64,000 nucleotides of DNA, taken from an uncultured Allofournierella sp. (lineage in GTDB: Bacteria; Bacillota; Clostridia; Oscillospirales; Ruminococcaceae). The notes beneath the pieces were generated by a model that was given only the letters and a program-made list of their open reading frames with translations, made no database searches and was not told the origin of the DNA. Made by a program: the position numbers and the translations under genes. Below are positions 25,552 through 33,961 of this stretch, piece after piece (within the stretch, counting starts at the first letter, position 1; every line of letters begins with the position of its first letter). The DNA is taken from NCBI GenBank assembly GCA_944382775.1, contig CALWNI010000006.1:1-64000 (forward strand), given 5' to 3'.

Positions 25552-26254
25552 TTGTGCCACCTCCTAAAAATTTACGGCCTACCTCGCTGTTTTGGTACGC
25601 TTCCACGGTGCCAAAGAACAGCTGTTCCTGCTGTAAGTGCAAAATGGTTTTGGCATAGCGAACCGCACAGCGGATATCGTGAGATACCATAATAACGGTA
25701 ATGCCTAACTCCTGGTTGATTTTATGCACCAGTTCGTACATTTCTTGGGTGACCACCGGGTCTAACCCGGCGGCGGGTTCGTCCAACAACACCAAGGATT
25801 GGGTGGCACACAAGGCACGGGCCAACAAAACCCGCTGCTGCTGACCGCCGGAAAGTTCACGGTAGCATTTGTGCTTTAGGTGAGAGATTCCCAGCTGCTC
25901 CATGCGATGCAAAGCGGCTTGTTTTTGCGCTTTCCCGTAAAAGGGCAAGATACCCAGCTGGTTCAAGCAGCCGGAAAGAACCACCTCGTAAACACTGGCG
26001 GGAAAATCCTTTTGTACAGCGGTTTGCTGGGGTAAATACCCAATTTGCTGTGCAGTCAGTCCATCGGAATAGACAATGGAGCCCGAAGCCGGTTTTTTCA
26101 GGCGCAGTAGACCTTTCATCAAGGTGCTTTTTCCGGCACCGTTTTCACCCACAATGCAAAGATAGTCGCCGGAATTTACGGTAAAATTAAGGTCTTTTGC
26201 CGCAAAAATTCCGTCGTAGGCAAAGGAGAGGTGATTACATTGGATTAAACTCAT
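25544..26254 (-). CDS. Zinc ABC transporter ATP-binding protein (ZnuC-like)
   Basis: This 236-residue ATPase powers the metal permease. Walker A GENGAGKST, signature [15 protein letters not shown] and Walker B LVLLDEPAAGLDP are intact, followed by the H-loop VSHD. The ribosome site AAAGGAG is upstream. It follows the binding-protein gene by 31 bp and overlaps the permease gene by 8 bp. Length and order (binding protein, ATPase, permease) are standard for zinc and manganese importers of this class. Confidence 0.93.
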   Translation of the reverse strand: MSLIQCNHLSFAYDGIFAAKDLNFTVNSGDYLCIVGENGAGKSTLMKGLLRLKKPASGSIVYSDGLTAQQIGYLPQQTAVQKDFPASVYEVVLSGCLNQLGILPFYGKAQKQAALHRMEQLGISHLKHKCYRELSGGQQQRVLLARALCATQSLVLLDEPAAGLDPVVTQEMYELVHKINQELGITVIMVSHDIRCAVRYAKTILHLQQEQLFFGTVEAYQNSEVGRKFLGGGTNA

Positions 26255-26285
26255 AGTAGGGAAGTGCTCCTTTCGGTTTTACAAA

Positions 26286-27281
26286 CTAATTCAATGCAAT
26301 GCGCAGGCTTTCCACATTTTGATTCATCAAAGAAAGATAGGTTTCGCCCTCTTCCAGCTGTGTTTTGGTCACGTTATGGCAGGAATACAGGGTCAATTTT
26401 TGCGCACCGGTTGCCTCACAGATGGAATCGGCAATTTTACCGTTGGAAAGCTCGATGATAAACACAACAGGCAGTTGCAGTTCGGTAACCTTGTTGGTTA
26501 AAAAGGCAACGGTAGCAGCGCTGGCTTCGGTTTCGGTGGAACAGCCGCTGAAGGCTGCGTAATAGTCCAAGCCGTATTCGTCAGCCAGATAGCGGAAGGG
26601 GAAGCGGTCGCCAAACAAAACGGTTTTGCGTGCGGCGTTTTCTACAACATCACGCAGCCGGGCGTCCAAGTCCTCCAGCTGCTGAATGTAGTTGTTGGAG
26701 TTTTCTTGGTACAAAGCTGCATGTTCGGGGTCTTTTTCGCTCATGGCTTGGGTGATTGCCTGCACAATTTTCATGCTGTTTTTGGGCGAAGTCCAAACGT
26801 GCTCATCCAGTTCGTCTTCATGGGTATGTTCGTCGATTTCGTCCTCGTGGTCATGGTCGTCTGCGTCTTCCTCGTGGTCGTGGCTGTCCTGCATACCTTC
26901 CACGATTTCCTCCGCAACGGTTTCCACGCAGTCCATCATTTTTAAGGTGGCAGGTTTTTTATCGCCCATAGACTCTAAAATTTCCTCCACCCAAACATCG
27001 TTTTCGCCGCCGGTGTAAATGAACAAATCGCAGTTTTGAATGGTTTTAATGTCTTGCGGGGTGGGCTCGTAGGAATGGCTTTCCGCACCGGGATGCAACA
27101 GCATGGTAACATTAGCGTTATCGCCGGCAATCTGGCGTGCAAAATCATAGGAAGGGAAGATGGTGGAAACCACGCTTAAATTGTGTTCAACTGTACTAGT
27201 TGCGGACGAAGAGCCGCAAGCAGTAAACAGGCCGGCAGCACAAGCTGCGGCAACAAACAAAGATACGATATTTTTTTTCAT
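26286..27281 (-). CDS. Zinc ABC transporter substrate-binding lipoprotein (ZnuA/AdcA-like)
   Basis: This cluster A-I metal-binding lipoprotein has 331 residues. The lipobox ends LFTACG. The fold opens with LSVVSTIFPSYDFARQIAGD and carries a metal His in HPGAESHSYEPTP. Between about 135 and 165 there is a His/Asp/Glu-rich loop with repeated HDHE and DEHTHED units, the hallmark of zinc-specific members that collect metal near the site. GGAGG precedes the ATG. It is the third gene of the zinc operon. Confidence 0.93.
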   Translation of the reverse strand: MKKNIVSLFVAAACAAGLFTACGSSSATSTVEHNLSVVSTIFPSYDFARQIAGDNANVTMLLHPGAESHSYEPTPQDIKTIQNCDLFIYTGGENDVWVEEILESMGDKKPATLKMMDCVETVAEEIVEGMQDSHDHEEDADDHDHEDEIDEHTHEDELDEHVWTSPKNSMKIVQAITQAMSEKDPEHAALYQENSNNYIQQLEDLDARLRDVVENAARKTVLFGDRFPFRYLADEYGLDYYAAFSGCSTETEASAATVAFLTNKVTELQLPVVFIIELSNGKIADSICEATGAQKLTLYSCHNVTKTQLEEGETYLSLMNQNVESLRIALN

Positions 27282-27327
27282 AAAAAACCTCCAAAGATTA
27301 TGTTAGATTCATAATGCAAAGAAGGTG

Positions 27328-27630
27328 TTAATTATTCATTCGTGTTTTTTGCAAAATTAGGGTGCTGGTGCTGCAAGCAGCGGCTAGCGGTATGCCTTGG
27401 ATTCGGCATAATCCGAACAAAAAGGCAACCAAGAAACCACCGGCCCCGGCAGTTGCGGTTAAAGTTAAAAAACGCTTGGCGATGTGTTCTGCTCTGCAAA
27501 AGGTGCAGTGCTGGTGGGTACAAACATGCGGAACTTCATGAATCAAAAACAGTGAAGAAAACGCAGAAATGGAGATAAAAACAGCACAAAAAAACAGTGC
27601 AAGCCAGCGTTTTACGGTGGGGCTTTTCAT
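27328..27630 (-). CDS. Small zinc-operon membrane protein with a CTHQHCTFC motif
   Basis: This 100-residue protein has two hydrophobic segments (about 8-28 and 58-80). The stretch between them contains HVCTHQHCTFCRAEH, a Cys/His-rich metal-ligand-like motif. With one N-in/C-in arrangement the motif would face outside. I know no function. Similar small proteins with a H-x-C-x(4)-C-x(2)-C motif sit in zinc loci of other Clostridia as far as I recall. AAAGGAG precedes the ATG by 5 nt. It lies 10 bp after the regulator gene and 46 bp before the binding-protein gene, so it belongs to the operon. Confidence 0.72.
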   Translation of the reverse strand: MKSPTVKRWLALFFCAVFISISAFSSLFLIHEVPHVCTHQHCTFCRAEHIAKRFLTLTATAGAGGFLVAFLFGLCRIQGIPLAAACSTSTLILQKTRMNN

Positions 27631-27640
27631 AAAAACTCCT

Positions 27641-28090
27641 TTAGATAAAATCAGAACCGAGAGATTGTGCCGAATCCTTGCGGCAGTTCTTGCACAGACC
27701 GTACAAAACAGTGCGGGTTCCGTCTAAAGCAAAGCGGTATTGTTGCAACAGATGATGTTGCAGTTGTGCCAGCTCGTGACAAGGCAGGTGAATTACGGCG
27801 TTGCAGCATTCGCATTTTAGATGCAAGCAACCGGATTTCGTGTGCTCTGCGGTGGGGGCATGATATTCATAACAGGCAGGGCTGGTGTTATCCAATACAT
27901 ATTTGTTGACAATTCCCTCGGCAACCATACGGTCTAAATGGCGGTAGATGGTAGCAACGCCAATGCGAATGCCCTGTGTTTCAAAATATTGTGCAATGCC
28001 GGCAGCGGTTACATGCTGCCCTGCCATGGATTGCAGATAGGCAAGCAATTCTTGCCTGTGACGGGTTTGATATTGTGTTTTTGAAGGCAA
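27641..28090 (-). CDS. Fur-family metalloregulator, probably Zur-like
   Basis: This dimeric repressor senses metal, most likely zinc given the operon it heads. The winged helix includes IGVATIYRHLDRMVAEGIV. The dimer domain carries CECC and CKNC, the structural zinc CxxC pairs, and a His/Cys-rich HTKSGCLHLKC stretch. An in-frame ATG at 28132 would give 163 residues, but it lies directly beside the TATAAT box and inside a Fur-like box, so it should not be transcribed. I prefer TTG at 28090 (149 residues), which has AAAGG 11 nt upstream. Autoregulation is likely. Confidence 0.85.
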   Translation of the reverse strand: MPSKTQYQTRHRQELLAYLQSMAGQHVTAAGIAQYFETQGIRIGVATIYRHLDRMVAEGIVNKYVLDNTSPACYEYHAPTAEHTKSGCLHLKCECCNAVIHLPCHELAQLQHHLLQQYRFALDGTRTVLYGLCKNCRKDSAQSLGSDFI

Positions 28091-28116
28091 AAAAATACCG
28101 ACCTTTCGCAACAATT

Positions 28117-28178
28117 TGATAATGGTTTTCATATTATAGCATAAGCAAGCAATGGGGGCAATATGAAAATGATTATCA
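28117..28178 (-). promoter_or_regulatory. Zinc-operon promoter bracketed by two Fur/Zur-type boxes
   Basis: On the minus strand TTGCCC (28161-28156) and TATAAT (28138-28133) are 17 bp apart. TGAAAATGATTATCA (28164-28178) overlaps the upstream flank, and TGATAATGGTTTTCA (28117-28131) covers the start point. They match the 7-1-7 Fur-family consensus TGATAATNATTATCA at 14 and, on the reverse strand, 13 of 15 positions, counting N as a match. Confidence 0.75.
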
Positions 28179-28294
28179 AATTATGGAAGAAAGAAATGTG
28201 GCAAAAAAGCAAAGAAAATATAGCAAAATACATAGATACTAGGCGAAAAAAGGAATTTGTGCTACAATAAATCCCAGCAATAGAAGAAAGGATT

Positions 28295-29272
28295 GTGAGG
28301 GGATTGAAAAAAGCAGAACAGTTGCTCAAGCTATGCCAAGGTAGACCGGTATATGTGCAAACGCACAATTACCCTGATCCGGACGCTTTAGCATCGGGTC
28401 ACGGTCTGTGTATGTTGTTGCAGCAAAAAGGAGTACAGGCAACGCTTTGCTATGATGGGGAACTGGACAAACGAGCCTGCAAAAAAATGACACAATCCTT
28501 TAAAATTTGTGCAGTGCCGCTTGCGGATTTGGGGCAGCTGCCAAGCGATGCAATGGTAATTTGTGTAGATAGCCAGCGCGGAAACGGCAATGTAACGCCA
28601 TTAAAAGGTGCAGTGTCGGCCTGTGTTGACCATCACCCCACCTTTGCGGCAACACAAGATGACTTTCAGGATATAAGATGCGTGGGTGCGTGTTCCTCTT
28701 TGGTTGCAGAATACTTTCAGCAGTTGGGGCTAATGCCAGACCGGGATACTGCAAGTGCATTGCTGTATGGCATGCAGGTAGATACCCATCGGTTTTCCCG
28801 TGGTGTAAGCGAATTGGACATTGCCATGCTGGGCTTTTTAAATGACTTGTACGATGATGATGCCTTGCGGCAGGTAACATCCAATACCATGGCGTTTGAG
28901 GATTTAAAAGCGTATGCCAATGCCATTGAAAATTTAAAGGTGTACGGCGTTGCCGGCTTTGCCCAAATTGATTTTGCTTGCAGCAATGACCTGATTGCCA
29001 TGATTTCGGATTTCTTTTTAGGGCTGGATGAAATTGAACTTTCGGTTGTATATTGCTGCCGAGAAGACGGTGTCAAATTTTCGGTACGCAGTAAGCGTAA
29101 GGAGATTCACGCAGGAGATTGGGTGCGCAGCGCATTGGAAGATTGGGGCGTGGGCGGTGGCCATTCTTATATGGCCGGCGGTGTTTTGAGCCCCTGCAAT
29201 ATTCCTCGGCTGGGACCTTATCCGGACGAAACCATTCGAGATTTGTTCTTGGCAGCATTGAAAAAGATATAA
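28295..29272 (+). CDS. DHH/DHHA1-family phosphoesterase (NrnA-like)
   Basis: This 325-residue cytosolic phosphoesterase is of the kind that degrades nanoRNA, pAp or cyclic dinucleotide products. Metal-site motifs are present: THNYPDPDALASG (DxD), CVDSQRG, DHHPT and the DHHA1 end GVGGGHSYMAGG. The overall layout fits NrnA/RecJ-like stand-alone enzymes; the substrate cannot be told. The start is GTG at 28295 or TTG at 28304, both near an AAAGGA site. It is divergent from the zinc operon with the Fur-type boxes between them, and a TACAAT box at 28263 may serve it. Confidence 0.88.
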   Translation: MRGLKKAEQLLKLCQGRPVYVQTHNYPDPDALASGHGLCMLLQQKGVQATLCYDGELDKRACKKMTQSFKICAVPLADLGQLPSDAMVICVDSQRGNGNVTPLKGAVSACVDHHPTFAATQDDFQDIRCVGACSSLVAEYFQQLGLMPDRDTASALLYGMQVDTHRFSRGVSELDIAMLGFLNDLYDDDALRQVTSNTMAFEDLKAYANAIENLKVYGVAGFAQIDFACSNDLIAMISDFFLGLDEIELSVVYCCREDGVKFSVRSKRKEIHAGDWVRSALEDWGVGGGHSYMAGGVLSPCNIPRLGPYPDETIRDLFLAALKKI

Positions 29273-29307
29273 AAAAAGACCATTACCGATTGGTAATGGT
29301 CTTTTTT
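29272..29307. terminator. Bidirectional terminator
   Basis: The arms GACCATTACC and GGTAATGGTC with a short loop are flanked by A- and T-runs. It closes the DHH gene and the convergent EAL gene. Confidence 0.92.
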
Positions 29308-29309
29308 GT

Positions 29310-31547
29310 TTACAAATCTTTGCTGGAGCATAATAGCTGTATAAAATCTTCACGGGACAAAGGTTTGGAGAAATAGTAGCCTTGAATAATCTGGCAGCCA
29401 TGCTGCTTTAAAAATTCGTATTGAGCTTGGGTTTCTACACCCTCTGCCACAATTTCCATGCCAAGATTTTGACCCAAAGCAATGGTGTATTGAACAATGC
29501 AATCGCCCGTTTGGGTACCAATGCTATCCACAAAACTTTTGTCGATTTTCAACACATCAAAGTTCAGCGAGTTAATGGAAGTAAGCGAAGAATAGCCAAC
29601 GCCAAAATCATCCAGCAAAACCTTAAAGCCCAATTTGTGCATTTTTTCAATCATTTGATTGAGCAGATGCTCATTGTCGATAATAGCACTTTCGGTAATT
29701 TCCAGATGAATGTATTTATTTGGAATATCATAGCGCTGAATAATTTCTTGCAGGTGGTCAAGGTAGTTGGGATTTCCCAGATAAGCGCGAGAAAGGTTGA
29801 CCGAAACCGGTACGCAAGGCAAACCTTGTTTTAGCCACTGGGAAAGGTTGCGGCATACATCTTCAAAAATCAATTCATCAATTTCTGAAATGATACCAAG
29901 CTCTTCGCTTAATGGAACAAAGTGAAAGGGAGTAAGAACCGAGCCATCGGGTTTGTACCAACGGGCCAATGCTTCACAGCCAATAATTTCTTTTGTGATG
30001 CAGTTGTACTTAGGTTGAAGCCAGGCTTTGAACTCCTTGTTTTGAATGCCGGTACGAATGGCATCTTCCGATAGCTTGCGTTGCGCCTCGATTTCGCTGA
30101 GTTCCTCGGAGTAATACGTTACCTGACCGGCCGTGATTTGCTTGTTCTTTTTAGCAGCAATATTGGCACAGTGGTAGATTTTTTCAAAGGAATCATTTGT
30201 GTTATGAATCGTATAAACACCAACTGCCAAGTTTAACTGGATTTGGTTGTTGTTGCACTCAATATACTTAGAGGATTCAATAAGCCGTTGGATGCGTTGC
30301 TGCAAGCGGTCAACCGTATTGTAATAGTATAGAACCGCAAATTCATCAGCGTGATCGCGAATAGCAACTTCACAAGTGGTATCAATGTTTTTTTGCACAA
30401 TTTCAGCAAATTTCTGTAAGATTTTATTGCCAACTTGTGTACCGTAAATTTCATTTACGCTTTTAAACTTACGAATGTTATATACCACGAGAGCGGTTTG
30501 TTTAGAAGTGTGTTTGCTACATAGCGACTTAAAATGCTCGGTTAAATATGGTTTGTTGTGCAAACCAGTAAAAGAGTCCACATAAGCAATATGCTGTAAA
30601 TACTTTTGATTGCGCTGGTGACGCAGCAGCATGTAAAACATAATGATAACGCTTACAATAAAAAAGATAACGCCAATGGCATGAATTACCGTTGTTAAAG
30701 AAGCAATGCGCTGTTTTAGCACAGAAGAGGGCACTGCCGTAACCAGCCACCAATCGTTAATATTTAAGCTTGTCATGTAAGCGTGACGGTCGCTTTCCAA
30801 TGTATACTGGATAGGTCCAGCCACATTGTTTTTCATGTTATCCAGCATGGTGGAAACCGCAATTTCGTTTTGGGGTGCTAAAAAGATAAAATCACTGATG
30901 TTAGTCATTGCATCAGCCGATACAGAAACCAACGGTGAATCGGTGATGATATCACCGTAAGAATTGATAATATATGTGTAGCCTTTGCCTTCAAAACAGG
31001 GAACACGCAAACAGTCTTGGAAGTCAGCGGCGTCGTGCATGGCAAACAAAACTGCTTTTACATTATTGGAAGAATCGTATATAGGAACACTATATACGTT
31101 AATGTCGGTTTGGTCGCGCATGTCAATCAAGGGTTCGCTTACATAGTTTTCACCTTGGATGCTTTTTTGAAAATAGGTACGATGTTTGATGTTGAATACC
31201 GTATTCGAGCTCATGTAAGCAATGCCGTTGGGTGTGGCCAATCCCAATTCACGAAAGTTAAGCATGTTGGAAAGCGGATTGGTTTGTGTATATGCATCTA
31301 CATAATTGATTGCTTTATCGCCGGAAAATGTTTTGGCGATTCCGGTTAAAAGGTCAAAACGATCAGCGATTTTACTTTGAATTAACAACGCATTTTGGGC
31401 AGATATATCTTTCAAAGTATCAAACAGCTGATTTTCTAAACGGGATGTTATATAAGTATCGGTACAAGCCAGTAAGACAAAGAGGAAAAGCGAAAATAGA
31501 ACAGTGATAATAAGGCGCTTAATCCATACTGATAAGCGTTTCATCAA
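29310..31547 (-). CDS. Membrane sensor with Cache-like, degenerate GGDEF and intact EAL domains
   Basis: This is a likely c-di-GMP phosphodiesterase of 745 residues. Membrane segments lie at about 10-28 and 287-308, with an extracellular Cache-like sensor between them (RTYFQKSIQGENYVSEP). The GGDEF domain (about 320-480) has HADEF at 399-403 in place of GGDEF, so cyclase activity is unlikely. The EAL domain (500-745) keeps catalytic residues: Glu525 in CEALARW, Asn in VNLSRAYL, ITES, DDFG at 646-649, Lys669 in KIDKSF, Glu703 in AEGVET, and QGYYFSKPL. It appears monocistronic. Confidence 0.92.
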   Translation of the reverse strand: MMKRLSVWIKRLIITVLFSLFLFVLLACTDTYITSRLENQLFDTLKDISAQNALLIQSKIADRFDLLTGIAKTFSGDKAINYVDAYTQTNPLSNMLNFRELGLATPNGIAYMSSNTVFNIKHRTYFQKSIQGENYVSEPLIDMRDQTDINVYSVPIYDSSNNVKAVLFAMHDAADFQDCLRVPCFEGKGYTYIINSYGDIITDSPLVSVSADAMTNISDFIFLAPQNEIAVSTMLDNMKNNVAGPIQYTLESDRHAYMTSLNINDWWLVTAVPSSVLKQRIASLTTVIHAIGVIFFIVSVIIMFYMLLRHQRNQKYLQHIAYVDSFTGLHNKPYLTEHFKSLCSKHTSKQTALVVYNIRKFKSVNEIYGTQVGNKILQKFAEIVQKNIDTTCEVAIRDHADEFAVLYYYNTVDRLQQRIQRLIESSKYIECNNNQIQLNLAVGVYTIHNTNDSFEKIYHCANIAAKKNKQITAGQVTYYSEELSEIEAQRKLSEDAIRTGIQNKEFKAWLQPKYNCITKEIIGCEALARWYKPDGSVLTPFHFVPLSEELGIISEIDELIFEDVCRNLSQWLKQGLPCVPVSVNLSRAYLGNPNYLDHLQEIIQRYDIPNKYIHLEITESAIIDNEHLLNQMIEKMHKLGFKVLLDDFGVGYSSLTSINSLNFDVLKIDKSFVDSIGTQTGDCIVQYTIALGQNLGMEIVAEGVETQAQYEFLKQHGCQIIQGYYFSKPLSREDFIQLLCSSKDL

Positions 31548-31633
31548 ATAAATCCTTTCAGTATGTAGTTATCTTAATATACAGATATAAAGTTTAACAT
31601 AGCATATGATTTTTGTCAAATCAAATATTTAGA

Positions 31634-31685
31634 CAATTCAACAAAACAGGCATCGAACTTGTTCGATGCCTGTTTTGTTGAATTG
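31634..31685 (-). terminator. Terminator embedded in a 25-bp perfect palindrome
   Basis: Arms 31634-31658 and 31661-31685 are perfect reverse complements around a 2-nt centre. The inner AGGCATCGAAC/GTTCGATGCCT stem followed by GTTTTGTT gives a terminator for the aminotransferase gene that ends at 31689. The arms are far longer than termination needs. Confidence 0.8.
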
Positions 31686-31688
31686 CAA

Positions 31689-32756
31689 TCAAATTGTTAC
31701 AACCCAGCCCTTTTCGTCCGGTAAAGTGCCCCACTGAATACCGGTAAGGGTATCGTACAAACGCTGGGTAACAGGGCCGATTTCGTTGTTGCCTACGGTA
31801 ATTTCGGTGCCTTCGTAGTAAAGCTTACCAACCGGGCTTACAACGGCGGCGGTTCCGGTGCCGAAGATTTCTTCCAAGGTGCCGTTTTGTGCCGCTTCCA
31901 TAACTTCTTGAATGGAAAGGCGGGTTTCACAGTCCACGGTATAGCCCCAATCGCGCAAAAGCTCAATGCAGCTCATGCGGGTAATGCCGGGCAAAACCGT
32001 ACCGCTGCAAGGGGCGGTGCGAATTACGCCGTTGATTTTGAAAAAGCAGTTCATGCTGCCTACTTCTTCCACATATTTGCGTTCAATGCCGTCCAGCCAA
32101 AGTACCTGGCTGTAGCCCATGGCATGGGCTTTGGTTTGGCCGGCAAGGCTGGCTGCATAGTTGCCGCCACACTTAATGGCCCCTGTGCCACCGGGAGCTG
32201 CACGCACATATTCGTCTTCTACGTAAATTTTTACGGGGTTCAAACCTTCGGCGTAATAAGCACCGGAGGGAGAAGCGATGATAATAAACTGATAAGCATC
32301 GCTGGGCTTTACTCCCAAATGGGCTTCGGTGGCAATGGTAAAGGGGCGCAGATATAAGCTGGTTCCGGGAGCAGAAGGAACCCAGTCGGCATCCACAGAA
32401 ACCAGTGCTTTTACCGCCTGCACAAAATCCTCCACGGGAATGGTGGGAATGCAGAGGCGTTCGTGGGTTTTTTGCATGCGTTCTGCATTTTTATTGGGGC
32501 GGAACAGCTGTACCTGACCTTCTGCGGTGCGGTAAGCCTTTAAGCCCTCAAAGCTTTCCTGTGCATAATGGAATACCATAGCGGCAGGGTCCAGCAACAA
32601 AGGCTGATAGGGAACAACGCGGGGCGAATGCCAGCCCTGCCCGGCAGTATAGTCCATAATAAACATATGGTCGGTGTAAAAATGCCCAAAGCCCAGATGA
32701 TTTTCGTCGGGCTTTTGTTTGGGGGCGGTGGTTCGGGTAATTGTAATATCCAACAT
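31689..32756 (-). CDS. ilvE: Branched-chain amino-acid aminotransferase
   Basis: This PLP enzyme transaminates leucine, isoleucine and valine with 2-oxoglutarate. The 355 residues match the long (type II/BCAT) fold-type IV enzymes. The Schiff-base Lys is Lys195 in TGAIKCGGNYA. Other family stretches are HYAQESFEGLKAYR, LYLRPFTIATE, YVEEVGSMNCFF and EIFGTGTAAVVSPVG. GGAGG precedes the start. It is monocistronic from a strong promoter with a leader of about 75 nt; I see no T-box or leader peptide in it. Confidence 0.96.
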   Translation of the reverse strand: MLDITITRTTAPKQKPDENHLGFGHFYTDHMFIMDYTAGQGWHSPRVVPYQPLLLDPAAMVFHYAQESFEGLKAYRTAEGQVQLFRPNKNAERMQKTHERLCIPTIPVEDFVQAVKALVSVDADWVPSAPGTSLYLRPFTIATEAHLGVKPSDAYQFIIIASPSGAYYAEGLNPVKIYVEDEYVRAAPGGTGAIKCGGNYAASLAGQTKAHAMGYSQVLWLDGIERKYVEEVGSMNCFFKINGVIRTAPCSGTVLPGITRMSCIELLRDWGYTVDCETRLSIQEVMEAAQNGTLEEIFGTGTAAVVSPVGKLYYEGTEITVGNNEIGPVTQRLYDTLTGIQWGTLPDEKGWVVTI

Positions 32757-32834
32757 GGGGGGACCTCCTTAACCTTATAATAAAACGGATGGTTTGCTGC
32801 TTGCTTGACAACCCAAAAAGGTTGCACTATGTTC

Positions 32835-32863
32835 ATTATAAAATTTGGTTTTAATGCAGTCAA
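32835..32863 (-). promoter_or_regulatory. Promoter of ilvE
   Basis: On the minus strand TTGACT (32863-32858) and TATAAT (32840-32835) are exactly 17 bp apart. Confidence 0.85.
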
Positions 32864-32897
32864 CACGATTGTTGCAGCATTGTTTTTGTAAAATTTC

Positions 32898-32973
32898 TTT
32901 ACAAAAGGGGGCGTGATTTAACAAAACCCTAACAAAACCATGTAAGAGGATTTTTCAAAAGAATGGGTATAAT
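32898..32973 (+). promoter_or_regulatory. Pho-box-like promoter of the pst operon
   Basis: TTTACA (32898), TTAACA (32918) and CTAACA (32929) resemble the TTAACA direct repeats bound by PhoP/PhoB-type regulators in Firmicutes; the last two are 11 bp apart. TATAAT lies at 32968-32973, with no -35 match at the expected place, as in activator-dependent promoters. Confidence 0.65.
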
Positions 32974-33090
32974 GATAACAGTGCTGAACAACAGCATGTA
33001 ACGATAGTAAAAATCCAAAATCAACGGATACAAAAATTGCTGCAAGCAAATAGCTTGAGCAATGGGGATTGGAAAGGGAGAGTAGTGAAG

Positions 33091-33945
33091 ATGAAAATGA
33101 AGCGTTTTTTTGCAATGGCAATGGCATGTGTAATGGCTGCCGGTTTGGTTGCTTGCGGTGGTACCGAGGCTAACAGCACCAGCGGTGCCGCCAGCGGAAC
33201 TACCACCAGCCTGAAGGGCGGCGTAGCAACCGGCGGTTCTACCAGCGTTGAAAAGGTAATTGGCGGCTTGGGCGAAGCCTTTATGGAAGAGTATTCCGGC
33301 GTAGACGTAACCTACGATCCCACCGGAAGCGGCGCAGGCATCACCGGCGCAGCAGACGGCACTTTGGACATTGGTCTTTCCAGCCGTGCACTGAAAGAGG
33401 AAGAGCTGGCAAAGGGTCTGGTAAGCACCACCTTTGCACTGGACGGCATTGCCGTTGTAGTAAACAGCAGCAACACCGTATCTGACCTGAGCATGGAGCA
33501 GGTAGCAAAGCTGGCTACCGGCGAAATCACCAACTGGAGCGAGGTTGGCGGCCCCGATGCCCCCGTTGTTTTGGTTGGTCGTGAGGCTGGTTCCGGTACT
33601 CGCGATGGCTTTGAAAGCATTGTTGGCGTGGCCGATACCTGCAAGTACGAGCAGGAGCTGACCAGCACCGGCGCAGTTATGGCTGCTGTTAAGGCAAACC
33701 CCAATGCATTTGGCTACATTTCTCTGGCTTCGGTAGACGATAGCGTAAAGGTTGTAACCATCGATGGTATAGCACCTTCCGAAGAAACCGTAAAAGACGG
33801 CAGCTACAAGATTCAGCGTCCCTTTGTGCTTGTAACCAAGGAAGGCGAAGAACTGAGTGCACAGGCTAAGGCTTTTTATGATTTTGCTCTGAGCGAAGCA
33901 GCTGCTGAGCTGATCAAAAATGCCGGCGCAGTGCCCATGGTATAA
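33091..33945 (+). CDS. pstS: Phosphate ABC transporter substrate-binding lipoprotein
   Basis: This surface lipoprotein captures phosphate for PstCAB. I start at 33091 with GGGAG upstream; an in-frame upstream codon at 33037 adds residues without a ribosome site. The 284-residue chain has a signal peptide and lipobox LVAC at Cys22. Phosphate-site stretches are GGSTSVEKVI, DPTGSGAGITG, DIGLSSR and GREAGSGTRDGFE. It is the first gene of pstSCAB-phoU and is separated from pstC by a structured spacer and a terminator, which should raise its expression relative to the membrane genes. Confidence 0.95.
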   Translation: MKMKRFFAMAMACVMAAGLVACGGTEANSTSGAASGTTTSLKGGVATGGSTSVEKVIGGLGEAFMEEYSGVDVTYDPTGSGAGITGAADGTLDIGLSSRALKEEELAKGLVSTTFALDGIAVVVNSSNTVSDLSMEQVAKLATGEITNWSEVGGPDAPVVLVGREAGSGTRDGFESIVGVADTCKYEQELTSTGAVMAAVKANPNAFGYISLASVDDSVKVVTIDGIAPSEETVKDGSYKIQRPFVLVTKEGEELSAQAKAFYDFALSEAAAELIKNAGAVPMV

Positions 33946-33961
33946 AAGAGGGCTATATGCC

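Noticed and set aside
26800..26890. Repetitive GTCGTC/TCGTGG DNA that could be mistaken for a tandem repeat locus
   Set aside because: It encodes the His/Asp/Glu-rich metal loop of the zinc-binding lipoprotein and stays in frame.
32757..32834. Possible T-box or leader-peptide attenuator before ilvE
   Set aside because: The leader is about 75 nt with only a small AACCTTTTTGGGTT hairpin. There is no T-box sequence and no Leu/Ile/Val codon run.
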